Shown one piece after another: positions 34,541 through 47,100 of a DNA stretch of 64,000 bases. The DNA is from Numida meleagris (lineage: Eukaryota > Chordata > Aves > Galliformes > Numididae). The DNA lies in assembly GCF_002078875.1 (NCBI RefSeq), contig NC_034412.1, forward strand, positions 30,105,333-30,169,332, given 5' to 3'. The notes beneath the pieces are model-generated. The model made no database searches, had not been told where the DNA came from, and saw only the letters and a list, made by a program, of their open reading frames with translations. Position 1 is the first letter of the stretch. Each line of letters begins with the position of its first letter. A program made the position numbers and the translations under genes.

Positions 34541-37500
34541 TTAAATCAAAAGCTGCAAGCCTCCATCCACAATTAGAGTACTCCCTGTAACATAAGGGGA
34601 CTCCAGAAGAAATAAAACAGCTTGTGCAACTTCATGAGGGTCTCCAAATCTTCCAAGGGGAATTGATTTCTTCAATTCATCTTCTTCCAAATGAGCAGTC
34701 ATCTCTGTGTGAACAAAGCCTAAGAAGAGAAAAACATGAAGAGTAACCTAATTTCCAATTAAATTTTTTTCCAGTGGCTTTTCCCTTGAAACCTCCAACA
34801 TGACCATCCCCAGCAACCATTCTTCAAAGTCTTAGAAGACAGGCTGCACCATTTTGTAGCCAAGAACAAATTTTTTACCTAACCAACAAAACAGTTTAGG
34901 AAGCGCTGATGTAATAATTGAAATGCAGAGATCTGTGTAAGTCAATGAAAATAAAAAAAAAAAAAGGTAACTCTAAAATTGTGCTCAAAAAACATTGTAT
35001 CAGTTTTCTGAAAGACCAAAAATAAACGGGCCACCAAAACACGCACAATAATAAACATGGGCGTCAAATCCCTGACAAGAAACACCCACAGCTTGCAAGT
35101 GCTTTCATTACATTTTAGAGCTTATTACAGCACTTGCAGAATTTCTACTATAACCCTTACCTGAAGAATATTTCTTTACAATTTTGAAGGACAATTCTTC
35201 ACCATTTCAATTTTCTGAGATTTAATTTTCCCACTGTTGCACTTCCCTTCACACAAACTGTAGCTTCTTAACGATCTGATCTAATGTTCATCTGCCACCA
35301 AGAAGAAGTCTCAGCTGTACTTCCTGCTGTACAAATCTCCCCCACGAGCTGTTCAGCTCACTACCCAAGAAAAGGTATTTTTCCTCCCTAGTTCATGAGC
35401 TGAATTGGTTCACATGGAAGTCCGAAAGACATGGCAGCACAAGGAGCGCAGCAGAGAACTCACACAGCTCAGAGCACAGAAAGTCAGAAAAGACAAACGA
35501 GGTTTTTCCATGAGGGTGGTGGTTTGCCTGGAACAGCCTGTCTTGTGAAATCATTCTCATAATCCTTCTATCCAGATCATCTCTGTTTACTAAAAGGAAA
35601 GACAGAGATATCTTCAAGACAGCTTCTCGTGGTCTTCAATGTTTCTCTAATAACAAATAAACACTCTTTAGCAGGACACGAAGGTAGCTATCTCTATACA
35701 GCTATTTCTAATTCTTCCATCTGTAGGGATGGCAGGTTTTGAAAGAGGAACAAAGAAAAAAAGCCATTTGTTATGTAAGTGTGGATAGCAGAACAGGTAG
35801 ACGCATGCTCCCAAATTTCTCAGTGTTCCCTAGGAAAAACTGAAGTGTTTTGTAAAAGAATAGATGATACCTTAATCTGGGGAGGAAAAAAAAATAAAAA
35901 CACTCACAAAGGTTGAAGAAAGAAATAGTAATTAGCCTTAAGTACTTTCAGAGTACACCAAATATCTAGCAGTCTTGAAGTCCACTTACTTATTGCAATA
36001 GCCAAGGATTTACAAACTTCCCAAAAACTAACCTGGAGCAACCACGTTGACTCGAATTTGCTTTCTTGCTACCTCTTTAGCAAGAGAGCGTGAAAATCCA
36101 ACTATTCCTGCTTTGCTAGCACTGTATGCACTTTGACCAGAGTTGCCTTTAAGTCCTACAACACTTCCTAAAATAAAGAAACGTCAAAGAGGTTAGATGG
36201 CTAATAGCTTCATTGTTTCAGTTTTAATTTTTTAATAGAAAATGAGATTAAAGGAAAAGGAGTTAAAAGTATACTCAATGCACTTTACAGTCTATTGCAG
36301 TAAGCAAATCCCTCAATTATCTGTGAATTTTATGATAAGTGCACATCTATGTTGAGGAGCATGTACCAGGAATGTAAAATGGAGAAATACTGCACTGAAA
36401 AAAAGGAACTACCACACCATTTGATTCTTATGACCAGCAGCTGGTAGATTTAGCTACTGAGAGTCCCTTGATAAGGAACGGTAAAATTGTTGGTTTTTTT
36501 TTTTTTCCAAGAAATATTTAAACTCTTAGGCGTTTATTACTGAAACAAGCTGTTAAGCAACATACAGAAGTTGCTGAAATTAGATAAAGGAATGAGCACT
36601 CATAAAGAAATGCTAAACATAGAATAGAAAGACACATAAAGAAAACAGTCAATTGCAAAAAGCAACATTTCAATGTTACACATGCCAAACCATTCTAGAG
36701 AAGTACTTTCCATGTCATTCCACTGGATTAGACAAGCAATTTACCTATATTAACAATAGCACCTCCTTGATGATGAATCATGCTTTTTACAGCAGCTTTG
36801 CATGTCAACATTGTTCCCAAAAGATTCGTGTGAATCTGGGATATCATATCTTCAGTCTTGGTTCTCAGTAACAGGCTATCCCTGACAAACAGATCAAAAA
36901 ATACAAAAGAACTCACTGCAAAACCTCAATGACCACATTTACTCACAATAAAACATAACCAAATTAGAAGACTATTAAAGGGGATTTATGTGGTTCCGGA
37001 TATTCTAGCATTCAAAACTTTGACATTGCCAGGATGACACACAGTAGGAAAAGTGTGCTGCTATTCTGGTAACAACGTTTCATTTGCAACAAATACTGCT
37101 TTGGACTATTTCAGGGAGAACAAGAGAGAAAACAGAGGTGGAATTTATAAACTCACATTTCAGAATCTACAGTGAAATCTGTTTTTATCTGTTAAAATTT
37201 GACTTCCATCAGAAATAAAATACCAGTAAATACTTGGTATTATCCTCAGATGCTCTCATTAACAACACACTTACTAATTGCAAAGGCCTTTTCCATATTT
37301 CGCACCTTACAAGAATATGGTTTAGTCTAAAATTACTTACTATCTTGTAACTAATAACTTACCTGTTGATCCCAGCTGCATTAACCAAGTAGTTAATAGG
37401 ACCTAAATTCCTCTGCATCTCCTCAAAAGCACGCTGGACTTCTTGTTCTCTGGATATATCACAGCTAAGTGCCAGATGGCCAGCTGCATTGAAATAAAGG

Positions 37501-38095
37501 CATGTGATAATAACAGTAAAAAGAAGTTTGTAATCCATAAATCTTAAGAATCGATAAACTCAACTGAAAAAACAGATGTTGAACTAGTTATAACTTGAGG
37601 AATCCATTTCATCTCCAGAGAATTAAATCAGCACACTTTTCAAGAACTATACTAACTCGTTACATGACAACTCTCATCATATTTTTGGCCTTTTGAAGTC
37701 AGAACTTCAGCATGATCTGACTGGCCTCTGTTCTGGCTTGGTCAGGAGCCATGGATGACTCAATTCCTACCAACTCCCTGCTGTGACCTTGAACAACTCC
37801 TTGAATCTATTCTACCTGCATAATATGAATTGCAACATATTTACCTTTCCCAAAGAGTAATGTGAAAACAAAGTTTAATTTAATGACTTACTGCTTTCAC
37901 AAGTTACCTAAGCATTTGACAGCAAAGAAATCATTGCAAAGCAGCATACTCACCACCAAGACCACGTGCAGTGGTTTGGGCTACTTCAAGATTTCTAGCA
38001 ATAATTGCCAGGCGGCAGCCTTTCTGTGCCAATAATTCTGCAACAGCTTTTCCTATTCCTCGGGATCCTCCAAAAATGGCACAAACCTTGCCCAT
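34541..38095 (-). CDS. CBR4: Carbonyl reductase 4 (SDR family), complete coding region
   Basis: CBR4 is a short-chain dehydrogenase/reductase that reduces carbonyls with NADPH (quinones, and 3-ketoacyl-ACP as the beta subunit of the mitochondrial KAR complex with HSD17B8). Five coding exons are seen: 38095-37954, 37483-37363, 36881-36745, 36167-36033 and 34719-34541. All have GT-AG borders and phases join to give 714 bp, 237 codons plus TAA, the length of the human protein. Visible features are the Rossmann motif FGGSRGIG (residues 8-15), the NAAG motif (82-85) and catalytic Asn107, Ser135, Tyr148 and Lys152 (YSASK). The C terminus is VDGGLQLLI. All key residues are present, so it should be active. 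The ATG is chosen because [10 protein letters not shown] matches the family N terminus; an in-frame upstream extension is intron. Confidence 0.97.
34720..37953 (-). other. CBR4: CBR4 introns between coding exons
   Basis: Introns 34720-36032, 36168-36744, 36882-37362 and 37484-37953 separate the CBR4 coding exons. I saw no nested gene or LINE in them. Open stretches within them have no protein character. Confidence 0.85.
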
Positions 38096-39257
38096 CCTAA
38101 AAAATAATTCACAAATTGGAAATACAGCATGAACTTCAGGCCAAACATTGCAGAGAACAACCACTGTTCTTGTCAGTATCACGATCGTTACTAGTTTGCA
38201 GCATTTTGTAATACTGGATTATAAAAGTTGTGACTTCTTATTTTATTCATGGAAAAATAAACAGCTGAATTAAATCAGACACCACTTCAACAATTTCTGA
38301 ACTAGCAAAAAAAAAAATTATGCACATAGCCTAGAATTTCAGTTCTAGTGTCATAATAACTCCTATTTATTTGAGGAAATATGTGGTTTCTGTATCTAAA
38401 ACACCATAATGTGTCACTCAGCTGTTTATTCAAAGCCAACATGGTAGATGTAATTATACTGTTTCTGCACTATTCTAGTACTAAATTTTCCCTCAAGGTC
38501 TCTCTCCATCCTATGTATCAGTGCTGGAAACCCAAGCTGCAAACGCTGCTGGAGTATGACTTGATAACACTATATTTACGCTAAGTTTGTACGAAGTTGC
38601 ACTACAAATTACTATGTTTTACCACAAGCCTTTTTTTTGTTTGATTTTCTACTTTTGAAGATAGAAAATGCTTTTTGAAATCTGAAACGACTCAGAAATA
38701 GCTAGCTTAGATGCATAGGCAGGACTGTAAAACCGTGCTCCTACAGAATGAGATTTTAATTTGTAACCTCTAGAAACCAATCACCAGCTGCTAAGGGACT
38801 TCTGGAGCCAAAGGAAGGATCCAAGCAATAGTAATGAACTTCTTTTCCATACATTTAAATAAATCTTTTTTGAACCCAATTGCACTTTGCCTTTTAATAT
38901 CTTGAGGCAGTAAGTTGCATTATTTGTGGAGAAGTACTTCCTTTTGTGTTGAAATTGCTTTCTGATTTGAGAATGCTACACTTTTCTCCTCGTGTCTTCC
39001 CCTTTCTGCTCATAACTTCAGAGACTACACTTCAGCATTTTATCTTATCCCCTGTATCCTCTTCCAGGTCTACTTAGTTACTCTCAGACGTGGAAGCAAT
39101 TCCATACCCTGCTAAAGCCTGTACAAATCCTGACACCCTACCCTTTTCCTTATTTAGTTCTATTACGCCCTTCTTGATGTGTTTAAACTAAAACTGCACA
39201 TACACGAATGCTATCAATTCCTATAATTGTGTAACACTTTTAGTCACACAAGATCAG

Positions 39258-39335
39258 AAAAGGACTGGGTGCTCCCTCTGTCAGATTTTGGTTACAGAAG
39301 ACCAAAATCTGCCTGAGGGAGCAGCCTGACCTTTT
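39258..39335. repeat. Inverted repeat / pre-miRNA-like hairpin
   Basis: Two 35-nt arms, 39258-39292 and 39301-39335, are inverted copies with about five mismatches and an 8-nt loop (TACAGAAG). The inner part contains GCTCCCTC and CAGATTTTGGT paired with their complements. Length, loop size and pairing suit a microRNA precursor on either strand, but a small palindromic insertion is equally possible. Confidence 0.8.
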
Positions 39336-39811
39336 ACAGACTAGAAAAGGAACATCAGTGCCTGAAATCAATCCACATGCCCACTTCCCAACTGGCACAT
39401 TGGATTCCCAGGAGCAGGAAGAAGAATATATATACAAGAATGTATATAAATGCTTCAACCTCAGACGGACACCTTTTCAAAAGAACACATACAAAAAGAA
39501 GGCTAACCTTTCAGGTACTCACACTAGGAAGCTGGTCTGCAACAGACTAATCAAGAGGTTCTGCACCCAAGAACTGTAGCTCTTACTGACTGGGCAGACT
39601 AGAGGCACAACCAACCGGTATTTTGTTGAGGTATTTTGTTAGCAACTAAGTCTCAGTCTTGCCTTTTCCACCAAGAGGGATCTGTTCTTTCACGCAGTCA
39701 ACCACACAGACCCTGGGAAATTCTGGTCTTTTTGTTGCAACAATGTTTTCTCTTTCCCCATAGTCTCTTCTCACCAGTACCCGACATTCTTACTCTACTA
39801 CATTCATGTGA

Positions 39812-39890
39812 AACCTGGAATGACACAGGTTGGAAAGAACCTCTGGCAGCCATCTCATCTAACTCCTCTGCCCAAAGCAATGCCAGTTTG
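39812..39890 (-). mobile_element. CR1 LINE scrap, antisense
   Basis: CACAGGTTGGAAAGAACCTC followed by CATCTCATCTAACTCCTCTG and CCAAAGCA matches the reverse complement of a CR1 3' end. Short and diverged. Confidence 0.6.
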
Positions 39891-40449
39891 TGTCTCGTCA
39901 CTCAGGGCCTTGTCCTGTTCAGTGCTAAATATCCAAAGGATATCCATAATTATGAAAGAAACTCATGGCACGTTTGGAGTATCGCCTTAGTATTGTTAGG
40001 TACTTGCAACTCTCCAGCATCTGTTCTGGGATTACCTACGGTGAGTCATATTACGCTGACGATGCAGCTGGACATATATGCATGCTCTTTTCCAAAAAAC
40101 TCCAAAGATGCCTGTATGTACAGGCCCCCCAGAGCCGCTGGTGCAAACACAGGACCCGTGACTTTTTTTAGCACTGGGAAGACGGCTTCTTCAGCTGCGT
40201 CATTCTGCCCTTCCTGCTCTCCGTGGGAAAGGAAAAGGCCCAGCGATTCTGAGCTTGCAGAAGGAATGCTCCAAGCCCTCGGGCACTAACCAGGTATTTA
40301 CAGGGACACGTGTAAGGCTCTTACCGTTCCAGCCTATGTTTTGACACAAAAACACCATAAAGATTCTATGGAGTTACGACTTGGGACAAAAACCTACAGC
40401 AGGAAGAACAAACCTCTATTCCCTGCTCAAAGAACGGCACGGAAAACCA

Positions 40450-41180
40450 AGTTTCCCCCTAGCAACAGCGTCTTCTCGAGGCCACCACGCAGCCCACCGT
40501 AGCGCCCACTCTCCCCTCACACTCTCGGGCCCGTTCTTTCGGGACGCGCTGCTACAAACCCGTGCCCGCCACAGCCCAGGGCAGCTCAGACGCATGCAGG
40601 ACACCGCCAAGGAGAGCCGCTGGGGACGCGCCTCCCCGGGCCAGCCCCGCTCCGCCGCCCGGCCAGCACCCCGTCCCTGACGCGCAACCTCCTCTCCCCG
40701 CAGCAAACCTTCTCTTTATTATATTCCCTTATTTCGGGCGGGGAGAGAAGGCTCGGCCTGCCTGCTGCCGCCACCGCGCTCCGCCGACCCGCGGCCCCGC
40801 GCGCAAAGGCCGCCAACCGCCGCCAGGGGGCGCCCGAGCGCGGCAGGACCCGCACGGCACCGCGGCGGAGGGAAGCAGCCGCCCGCCGAACGCGGAGACG
40901 CCGCGCGGCTCGGAAGCTCACCTCGCGGGGCGGGGCTCCGCGGCGCGGCCCCGGCGGTCGGGCTCAAGATGGCACTCCGGCGCGAGCGCAGCCCGCCCAG
41001 GGACCGCGGGGCACGCCGGGACGCGCCGTCCCCTCCACGGAAGCAGAGCGGGGGCGGCACCGAGCCGCCGGCGAGCGGGGATGTGCGCCGCCAACGGCCG
41101 CGTGGGCACCCTACGGGGAGGGCTGCCCTCATCTCTGCGGTCAGAGGGGCACGGGGGAAAACCGGCCCTGGTCACTGACA
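40450..41180 (-). promoter_or_regulatory. CpG island, probable CBR4 promoter
   Basis: About 700 bp with very high GC and CpG in an otherwise AT-rich window. It holds GC boxes (GGGGCGGGGC near 40925-40935) and, reading toward CBR4, GCCATCTTG near 40970, a YY1-type element often found at transcription starts. A splice donor GTGAGC follows at 40921 on the minus strand, giving a likely noncoding exon of about 50-60 bp. CBR4 is the nearest gene start. The long plus-strand open frame at 40562-41623 is a result of base composition. Confidence 0.75.
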
Positions 41181-44100
41181 CAGGTTGTAATCGCTTGTAC
41201 AGCTGCCAGCTTGCAACGCTGCCATTCCCACACCTCTGCGGCAGTGAACTTTATCATACCAAAATTAGCTGGTTTTGCGCAATTGGACACACGTTTTCGA
41301 CACATACACAAGCATACTTTCCCTTTATTTGCCCTGCTTCTGTAAAGTCTTACATCTTAAAAAAAACACACACACCCAGAACAAAGTCATCAGAAGCTCT
41401 GGCAAGTCACTGCTGTTTTTGTGCTCTCCTGACCAAACAGGTTTCCCCACTACAACCCGATGATTTCACACCTAAGCGTGAGGCCTGTGCCAAAGTTCAC
41501 ATGGCCCCTGAGCTGCACCAGCCGGGCTCTGAGGAGCAGCATCCCTTACTTCTGCTCCGGCTGCTGCTGGCATCCAGCACCTCACTCCCAGCGCTGTCAT
41601 GCTGCATGTTGCACATCAATTAAAAACAATCCCCCCGCCACACTTGCTCTTAGAAGTCGGTATGCAGGAAGCATTGCAAAGATGACATGTCACCGTGCCT
41701 CCAGACACCGGCCACTCCTAGCAGGTATCTGCGGACTCCAGACCAGCAATGTCTGCTGGGATCCCTGCGCCTCCTGAGATCTCTTGCCTCCCCGGATACA
41801 TCACCTCCTCATTTGAGGAGTGCAATGCCAGGGAGCGCATCAGTCTACTTCACCATGTATCAGCAGTCTCAACTTTCTCATTCTGCCTCATCCGTATTCA
41901 TATTCGCTACATATTTACATTGGCTGCAAGATAAGATCTATGGCAATCACTTCAAGAATTTACCCTGCAACAACCTCTTTGGATATTATTCCAACTGCTG
42001 GTGAAACGAGTATTTTTGATAAGTATTTATCAGCAAACACAACTGGGTCTTAGTTCATGAGCATACAGAAAACTGCTGTCAGCATTAGGACTAACAGCAA
42101 AACATTCTGAACAGCACACATTTCCATCGTAGTATGATGCTGAGTTATTCCTACCCTGACATATCACTAATCACAACCTCAAGTATCGAATCTCCATGCA
42201 TGGTACGGATAACTTGGCATTGTTGCCCACTCCGGTCCTGTAATGCAGCAAAATTCATTTCTGCATCTATTCATATTTCCATTTAGTGCGCTGTATTTAC
42301 TGCGTCTGCAAGTTTGTTTTGTTGGGACAAGGGAAGAAACTGGATGTTGGGAGATGACAACAAGGAGAAGGGAGCAAAAAGTCAGAAAGAAGACAGAGGT
42401 TAATAAATGTGGAATAAATTTAACTGACGATTTAGACTGAACTCAATAGAATTAAAAAATCTCAACTGAAGGTCTACACTGCAGGAGTAGTAAATGATTA
42501 TTAATAACCAGCATGACTCGTTCCTTCATCTCCCTTCCTTCTATAAAATTTAAGAACTTAGAGAAGCAAAAGCTTTATTTTACGGAGACAGTAATTAGCA
42601 CACAGACCTGAGACACACAAGTGAAACACTTTCATTTCTCGTAGTATCTACTTAGAAATCTGTAACTTGTGTGAACAGGAAGAGACCATAGGCTGTTTGA
42701 AGCAGGAAAGCGAGGGCATAATGGCATTAAGCCATTTTTACAGCCTCACCTATTTTGCAGGATTGTTCAGTGCAGGACCATGAAAACGTTTCCAAGATTA
42801 GCACTAACGAGGCACAGATTTACTGAGCACAGGAATACCTGGTTTAATGTGGCACATCTACTTACTGACAGAAAGCAGCAAGTCAGGGGACTGTGCAGCC
42901 ATTCCACCATAACTGCAAATAGCTGTGATCCTAACCAGGACTTATACTGGCAGAACTTCAGCTGATGATTTGCCAGCAGTGAGTGTTGAACAAGGTCCAT
43001 AATAAATAGCAACTGTGATAGTGACAGCAACAATCACTCATATCTCACAGACTGCTCACCTCCTTTATCTTCACCAGTATTACAGGAAATGTCAAAGACA
43101 ATATTCTTTACAGCTGTTACCCATTTTGCAGCCTGAAACACATACACTAACACTTGGAAAGCTTTCAAGGAACTCAGTTCCTGACATTCAATTTTCTCTA
43201 TCAGATTGTCCTAAATAAATCTAGTTTCATATCTCATCTCCTCACAGAAATACGTTGTTGTCATGTCATCCTGTTCACGCATTTCACTAAGCAGCCGAAG
43301 CCCTTACTGTTGTAGTTTCTTCCAATGACTGAGCATTAAAGTATTAAAGCATAATAATACCCGATCAGCTGGCTTAATGAGGTAGAAAGTAGGTTATTAA
43401 AGATGAGAAGAGCTATTTTTAGATGACATCTGGCACCATTTTTTTAATTTACCTATTATAGTGAATATTCTCCTTCAAAAAAAGATCAGAAGCAATTAGC
43501 ATCCTTGAAAAGAATTATCTATTGCTCACTCTAGACCACGTCAGATGAAGTGATGGCTGTTTATATAAAATGTATACCTTATTTCAACAGTTTTAATCAC
43601 TTATTATAGGTATGGATTTTCAAAAGCACAATTCATTACAAGATTCTCCTAGAAGTCCAACATGTTTTTCTAGCTCCCAATAAGAGGTCCGGTAGCCACT
43701 CCTGCCCATCCACACAATGTGTGGCTTACAGAAACCTAGGATGGCACAAGGCTACTGTCCTGAAATCCCAGAAGGACATTTTAGGAATTACATATATTTA
43801 CAGTTACTAGTTTTATAGAAAATATTAAATATTAACTGCAAAGGGGAAAAAAAAAAAAAAGAGCAACTTAGAAGATCAGTCTAGAAGGTATGTCTTTTAC
43901 CACACTGTGATTATTGCTGGCTGTGAAAATGTGATGCAAGCTGATACACCTGTAGGGTGCTACAAGAATCTGAGTTATTTTTGCAAAACAGAAAAATTTC
44001 ACTTAGGTATTTTAAGTACTTTTTTTATTTTTATCCTCGCTTGCCTAAACATTCTCTGTACGATTTTGTATTGTTTTTATACTGAACGTACAGAATTTAG

Positions 44101-47100
44101 TGTATTCTATATATTACAGTGATAAGATTATCCCCAGCCTTCTGCGGATAAACTCTCTGCCAGAGTTCGACCCTCCTCACCATCCAGTTTCTTCATATCA
44201 TTTTCTTTATTCTTGAATGCAGGAAATGTTTCCCCCTGCCCATCCAATTTCTTTCAACAGACACAACATTCAAACACCACTGCTTGAACAGAGAAGATTT
44301 TTTTTAGGGAACTACACGTTAGCAAAAAGAAAAGTTTTGAAGAGCACTGAAAATTACACAGAAAAAAAATCACAAATAACGTGCATCTTTAGGAAAAAAA
44401 GTGAGAAAAGACAGAAGTACATTTGTCCATATTTTATTTTATTTTAAGAAAACTTAAAAGGTTTACCTTTCACATAATTGCTTAGCTGAAATAATGAATA
44501 TTCTGAGAAAAATCAAGGTAGCATTTCTCTACTAATTGTCTCAGTTTAGCTGCTATGCCAGAGAAGATGCATAAGCAATGATTAGATGTTTAGAGACCCT
44601 GCTATTTCCCAAAACCAGATAGCTGGTTTCTCCTCCCATCTTACTCTCTGCAACAAGAGGTACATCAATGACTTTTTATGTTGTATCTGCAGCTCCAACC
44701 AACCTTAACTGGAATGGTGAAAGTCCATTGCTTTTCTATATTTTCTTACTTCTATGTGGTTGTTCCTTCTGTGTTCTTCTCTCTCCCTACTAGACAGAAG
44801 GAGAAAGAATGTTTCTCTTTTTCTGCCTTACAGGAAAATGAAACAGTTATCTTTATCATCCACAATCATTTATTTCCATACTATTGCCTACAGATTGAAG
44901 ATTTTCAAGCAAAATTGCCCAAATCTGGATTAACTACCACTGCATAATACAACTCTGCGTCATCCATTTCCAGTCAGATCACAATTATTTTAGGTATCCC
45001 ATACAAGTAGGTAACATTTCTGCAACGTGCGATGTTTACGTAGCAGAACTCATTCCTGTTTACTTTATCAAATCATTGTTCAATTTGAGGATGCCTTTCA
45101 CAAACAATTCTTCTGCTCTAATAGCAACAAGTCACACATTTGCTTTGCTTACACCTCAGTGAAGTACTCCTGTCAACATCAGTTGTCTGTCGTACTCTAA
45201 AATGTTTTCAAAAAAAATATGGTACGCCATCTGGCTCCTAAACGCTCATTAAATCCATTGGAATATGAAGGTTTGAGGAAGCTAACATCACATGATAACC
45301 ACCACTTACAAATACTTGTATTTACCAATGACAAAAGCAAGAAAAAAAGAAAATAGGTTTTTTTTTATACTTCAATTTCTTACAACTCAGAATATGAAAG
45401 CCATTTTAGAGAACAAAACAGGATGGCAGCTGTGATTCCCAGAAGCTTGCACTCCAATTTTATTTTCCAAGTGAAATGAAGAAGGAAGAATAACTAGCAG
45501 AGGAATGGGAAGCTAAAGCAATAGACTGTTTAGGTTGCTAACAGGAGGGGTGTTCTTACGAACTCCAATTCAGAGGACATGCTGCAAATTTTTTTAAGAC
45601 TTGCCAAACCACTTAATGTTTTTCCCCTCTGAATGTTAGTCCTCTGATCTTTAATTGAGGCTAATGGTTGTCAGCTCTCTTACTGTCACAGCCCTGGGGA
45701 AAGATCTCAGTGTACAGGGTTGGTTGGTTTTTTTTTGTTTGTTTTGTAGGAGCACTTTTAGGATTTAATGTTGAAAGATAAACGCACTTGAATACAATTG
45801 AATATACACCTTAAGCCCCATTTGGAAAGGAATTATCTTTTATAAGGAAACAGTAATTGATTTTTTCATAGGAAACAAAAATAAATTCATTTGGGAAGAG
45901 TAGGGGAGTTTCCAAAAAGATGACCATGTAAAAAAAGTTTGATGACTTTGTGTTTTCTGTGATTTTTGAAGTAAGATTTATCCTATTTACTAAACACTGC
46001 TAGACTTAAATTTTCTGGAAGAAACATGTTATTTAAAAAGAAATAAGGCTTTTTTTGGTAATGTGTGTCTAGATTAAAATGCTGTTAAGTACATGTAAAT
46101 AAATGATCTGCTAAATATGTGTTAGGCAATTCTATTTATGACATATTGGTACACTGCCCGATAACAATGAAGCAAGAAAAAAGAACGAGCTGAGAATCTG
46201 CCAGAAACAGCCTGGGGAGTACAGGGAAGGAGGACAGCAGAAAACCAAATGGGCTGAGAAGGAAAAATCAGAAAAGCTTCACCCAGTACACAGCAGGACT
46301 CCACGCCTGAAAAACATGTGGATACGCTGGGTAGATTTTCTCTGTTTTGAGAACTGGGTAAGGTTGTGTTGACTGACCTTATCCAGCCTCTCTGCATTCT
46401 CCCCAACTCAATGTGTAGCTATTTTTAGCAGAAGAACTCTGCATAATGTTTTTATAACCCGTTTTGGCTGCAATGCTACATCCAGTTGCAACATCCCTCA
46501 TAGCTTTAAACCAATCTAGGCTGCCTATTTTGTTAAGCAGTTGGGGAAAAAAAGATAGACTGGGAAATAAATAAGGCAGCGATCGCCATTATTTAGCCGT
46601 AAAAGGAAGCCTTTTGCTGCAAGGCTTCTGTACCCAGACAATCGGAAATTATAGCAAAGACAAGTCAGTCAGTGGATGTGGGGGGAGCTCGCAGGCAAAT
46701 GCAATTGCTGCCATGCTCTTGTGCTTTGCCATCTGGAACTTCATAACACAGCAGGAGGTTCCAAAACAAGATTCTTGGAAGTTAATAAATCTGTTACGCT
46801 GACAGGAGGGTCATTCCATTTCTGATAAGACAGACTGCTCCCTGAGGGATGAGAAAACCCATGTATGTGGAATTAGCGCGCAATGTCTGTGCTAGCACAT
46901 TTATGTTAAAGAGAGACAAGCCATTGCCGGGTTCCTAATGAACATCTCCAGGCATGTGCAAGGCACCCATGCAGAGATTCATTTGATGATGAAATGGATA
47001 TGCTGGGATGAGCAGGACATAGGTATTCCACCCGTGGAAACTCGAAAAGCAGCATAAATTTGAAGATCTTTACACCAGCTGGGAAATCACAACTATCACT

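Larger units (their letters stand above)
38096..40921 (-). other. CBR4: Inferred CBR4 5' intron
   Basis: A splice acceptor (GAATTATTTTTTAG) ends one base before the CBR4 ATG, and the nearest promoter-like DNA is the CpG island 2.8 kb away with a donor (GCGAG|GTGAGC) at 40921. I infer a noncoding first exon and this intron. It holds a 78-nt hairpin at 39258-39335 and a CR1 scrap at about 39812. Long open stretches at 39636-40289 are not supported. Confidence 0.55.

Noticed and set aside
38096..38182. N-terminal extension of CBR4 from an upstream start
   Set aside because: The extra residues do not resemble the family, the SDR fold starts at [10 protein letters not shown], and a splice acceptor ends one base before that ATG.
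39636..40289. 217-codon plus-strand open frame
   Set aside because: It crosses a CR1 scrap, has no splice sites or recognisable domain, and lies in the inferred CBR4 5' intron.
40562..41623. 353-codon plus-strand open frame
   Set aside because: It lies over the CpG island, where stops are rare because of GC content. It has Ala/Arg/Pro-rich composition and no family resemblance, and the other strand is open as well.
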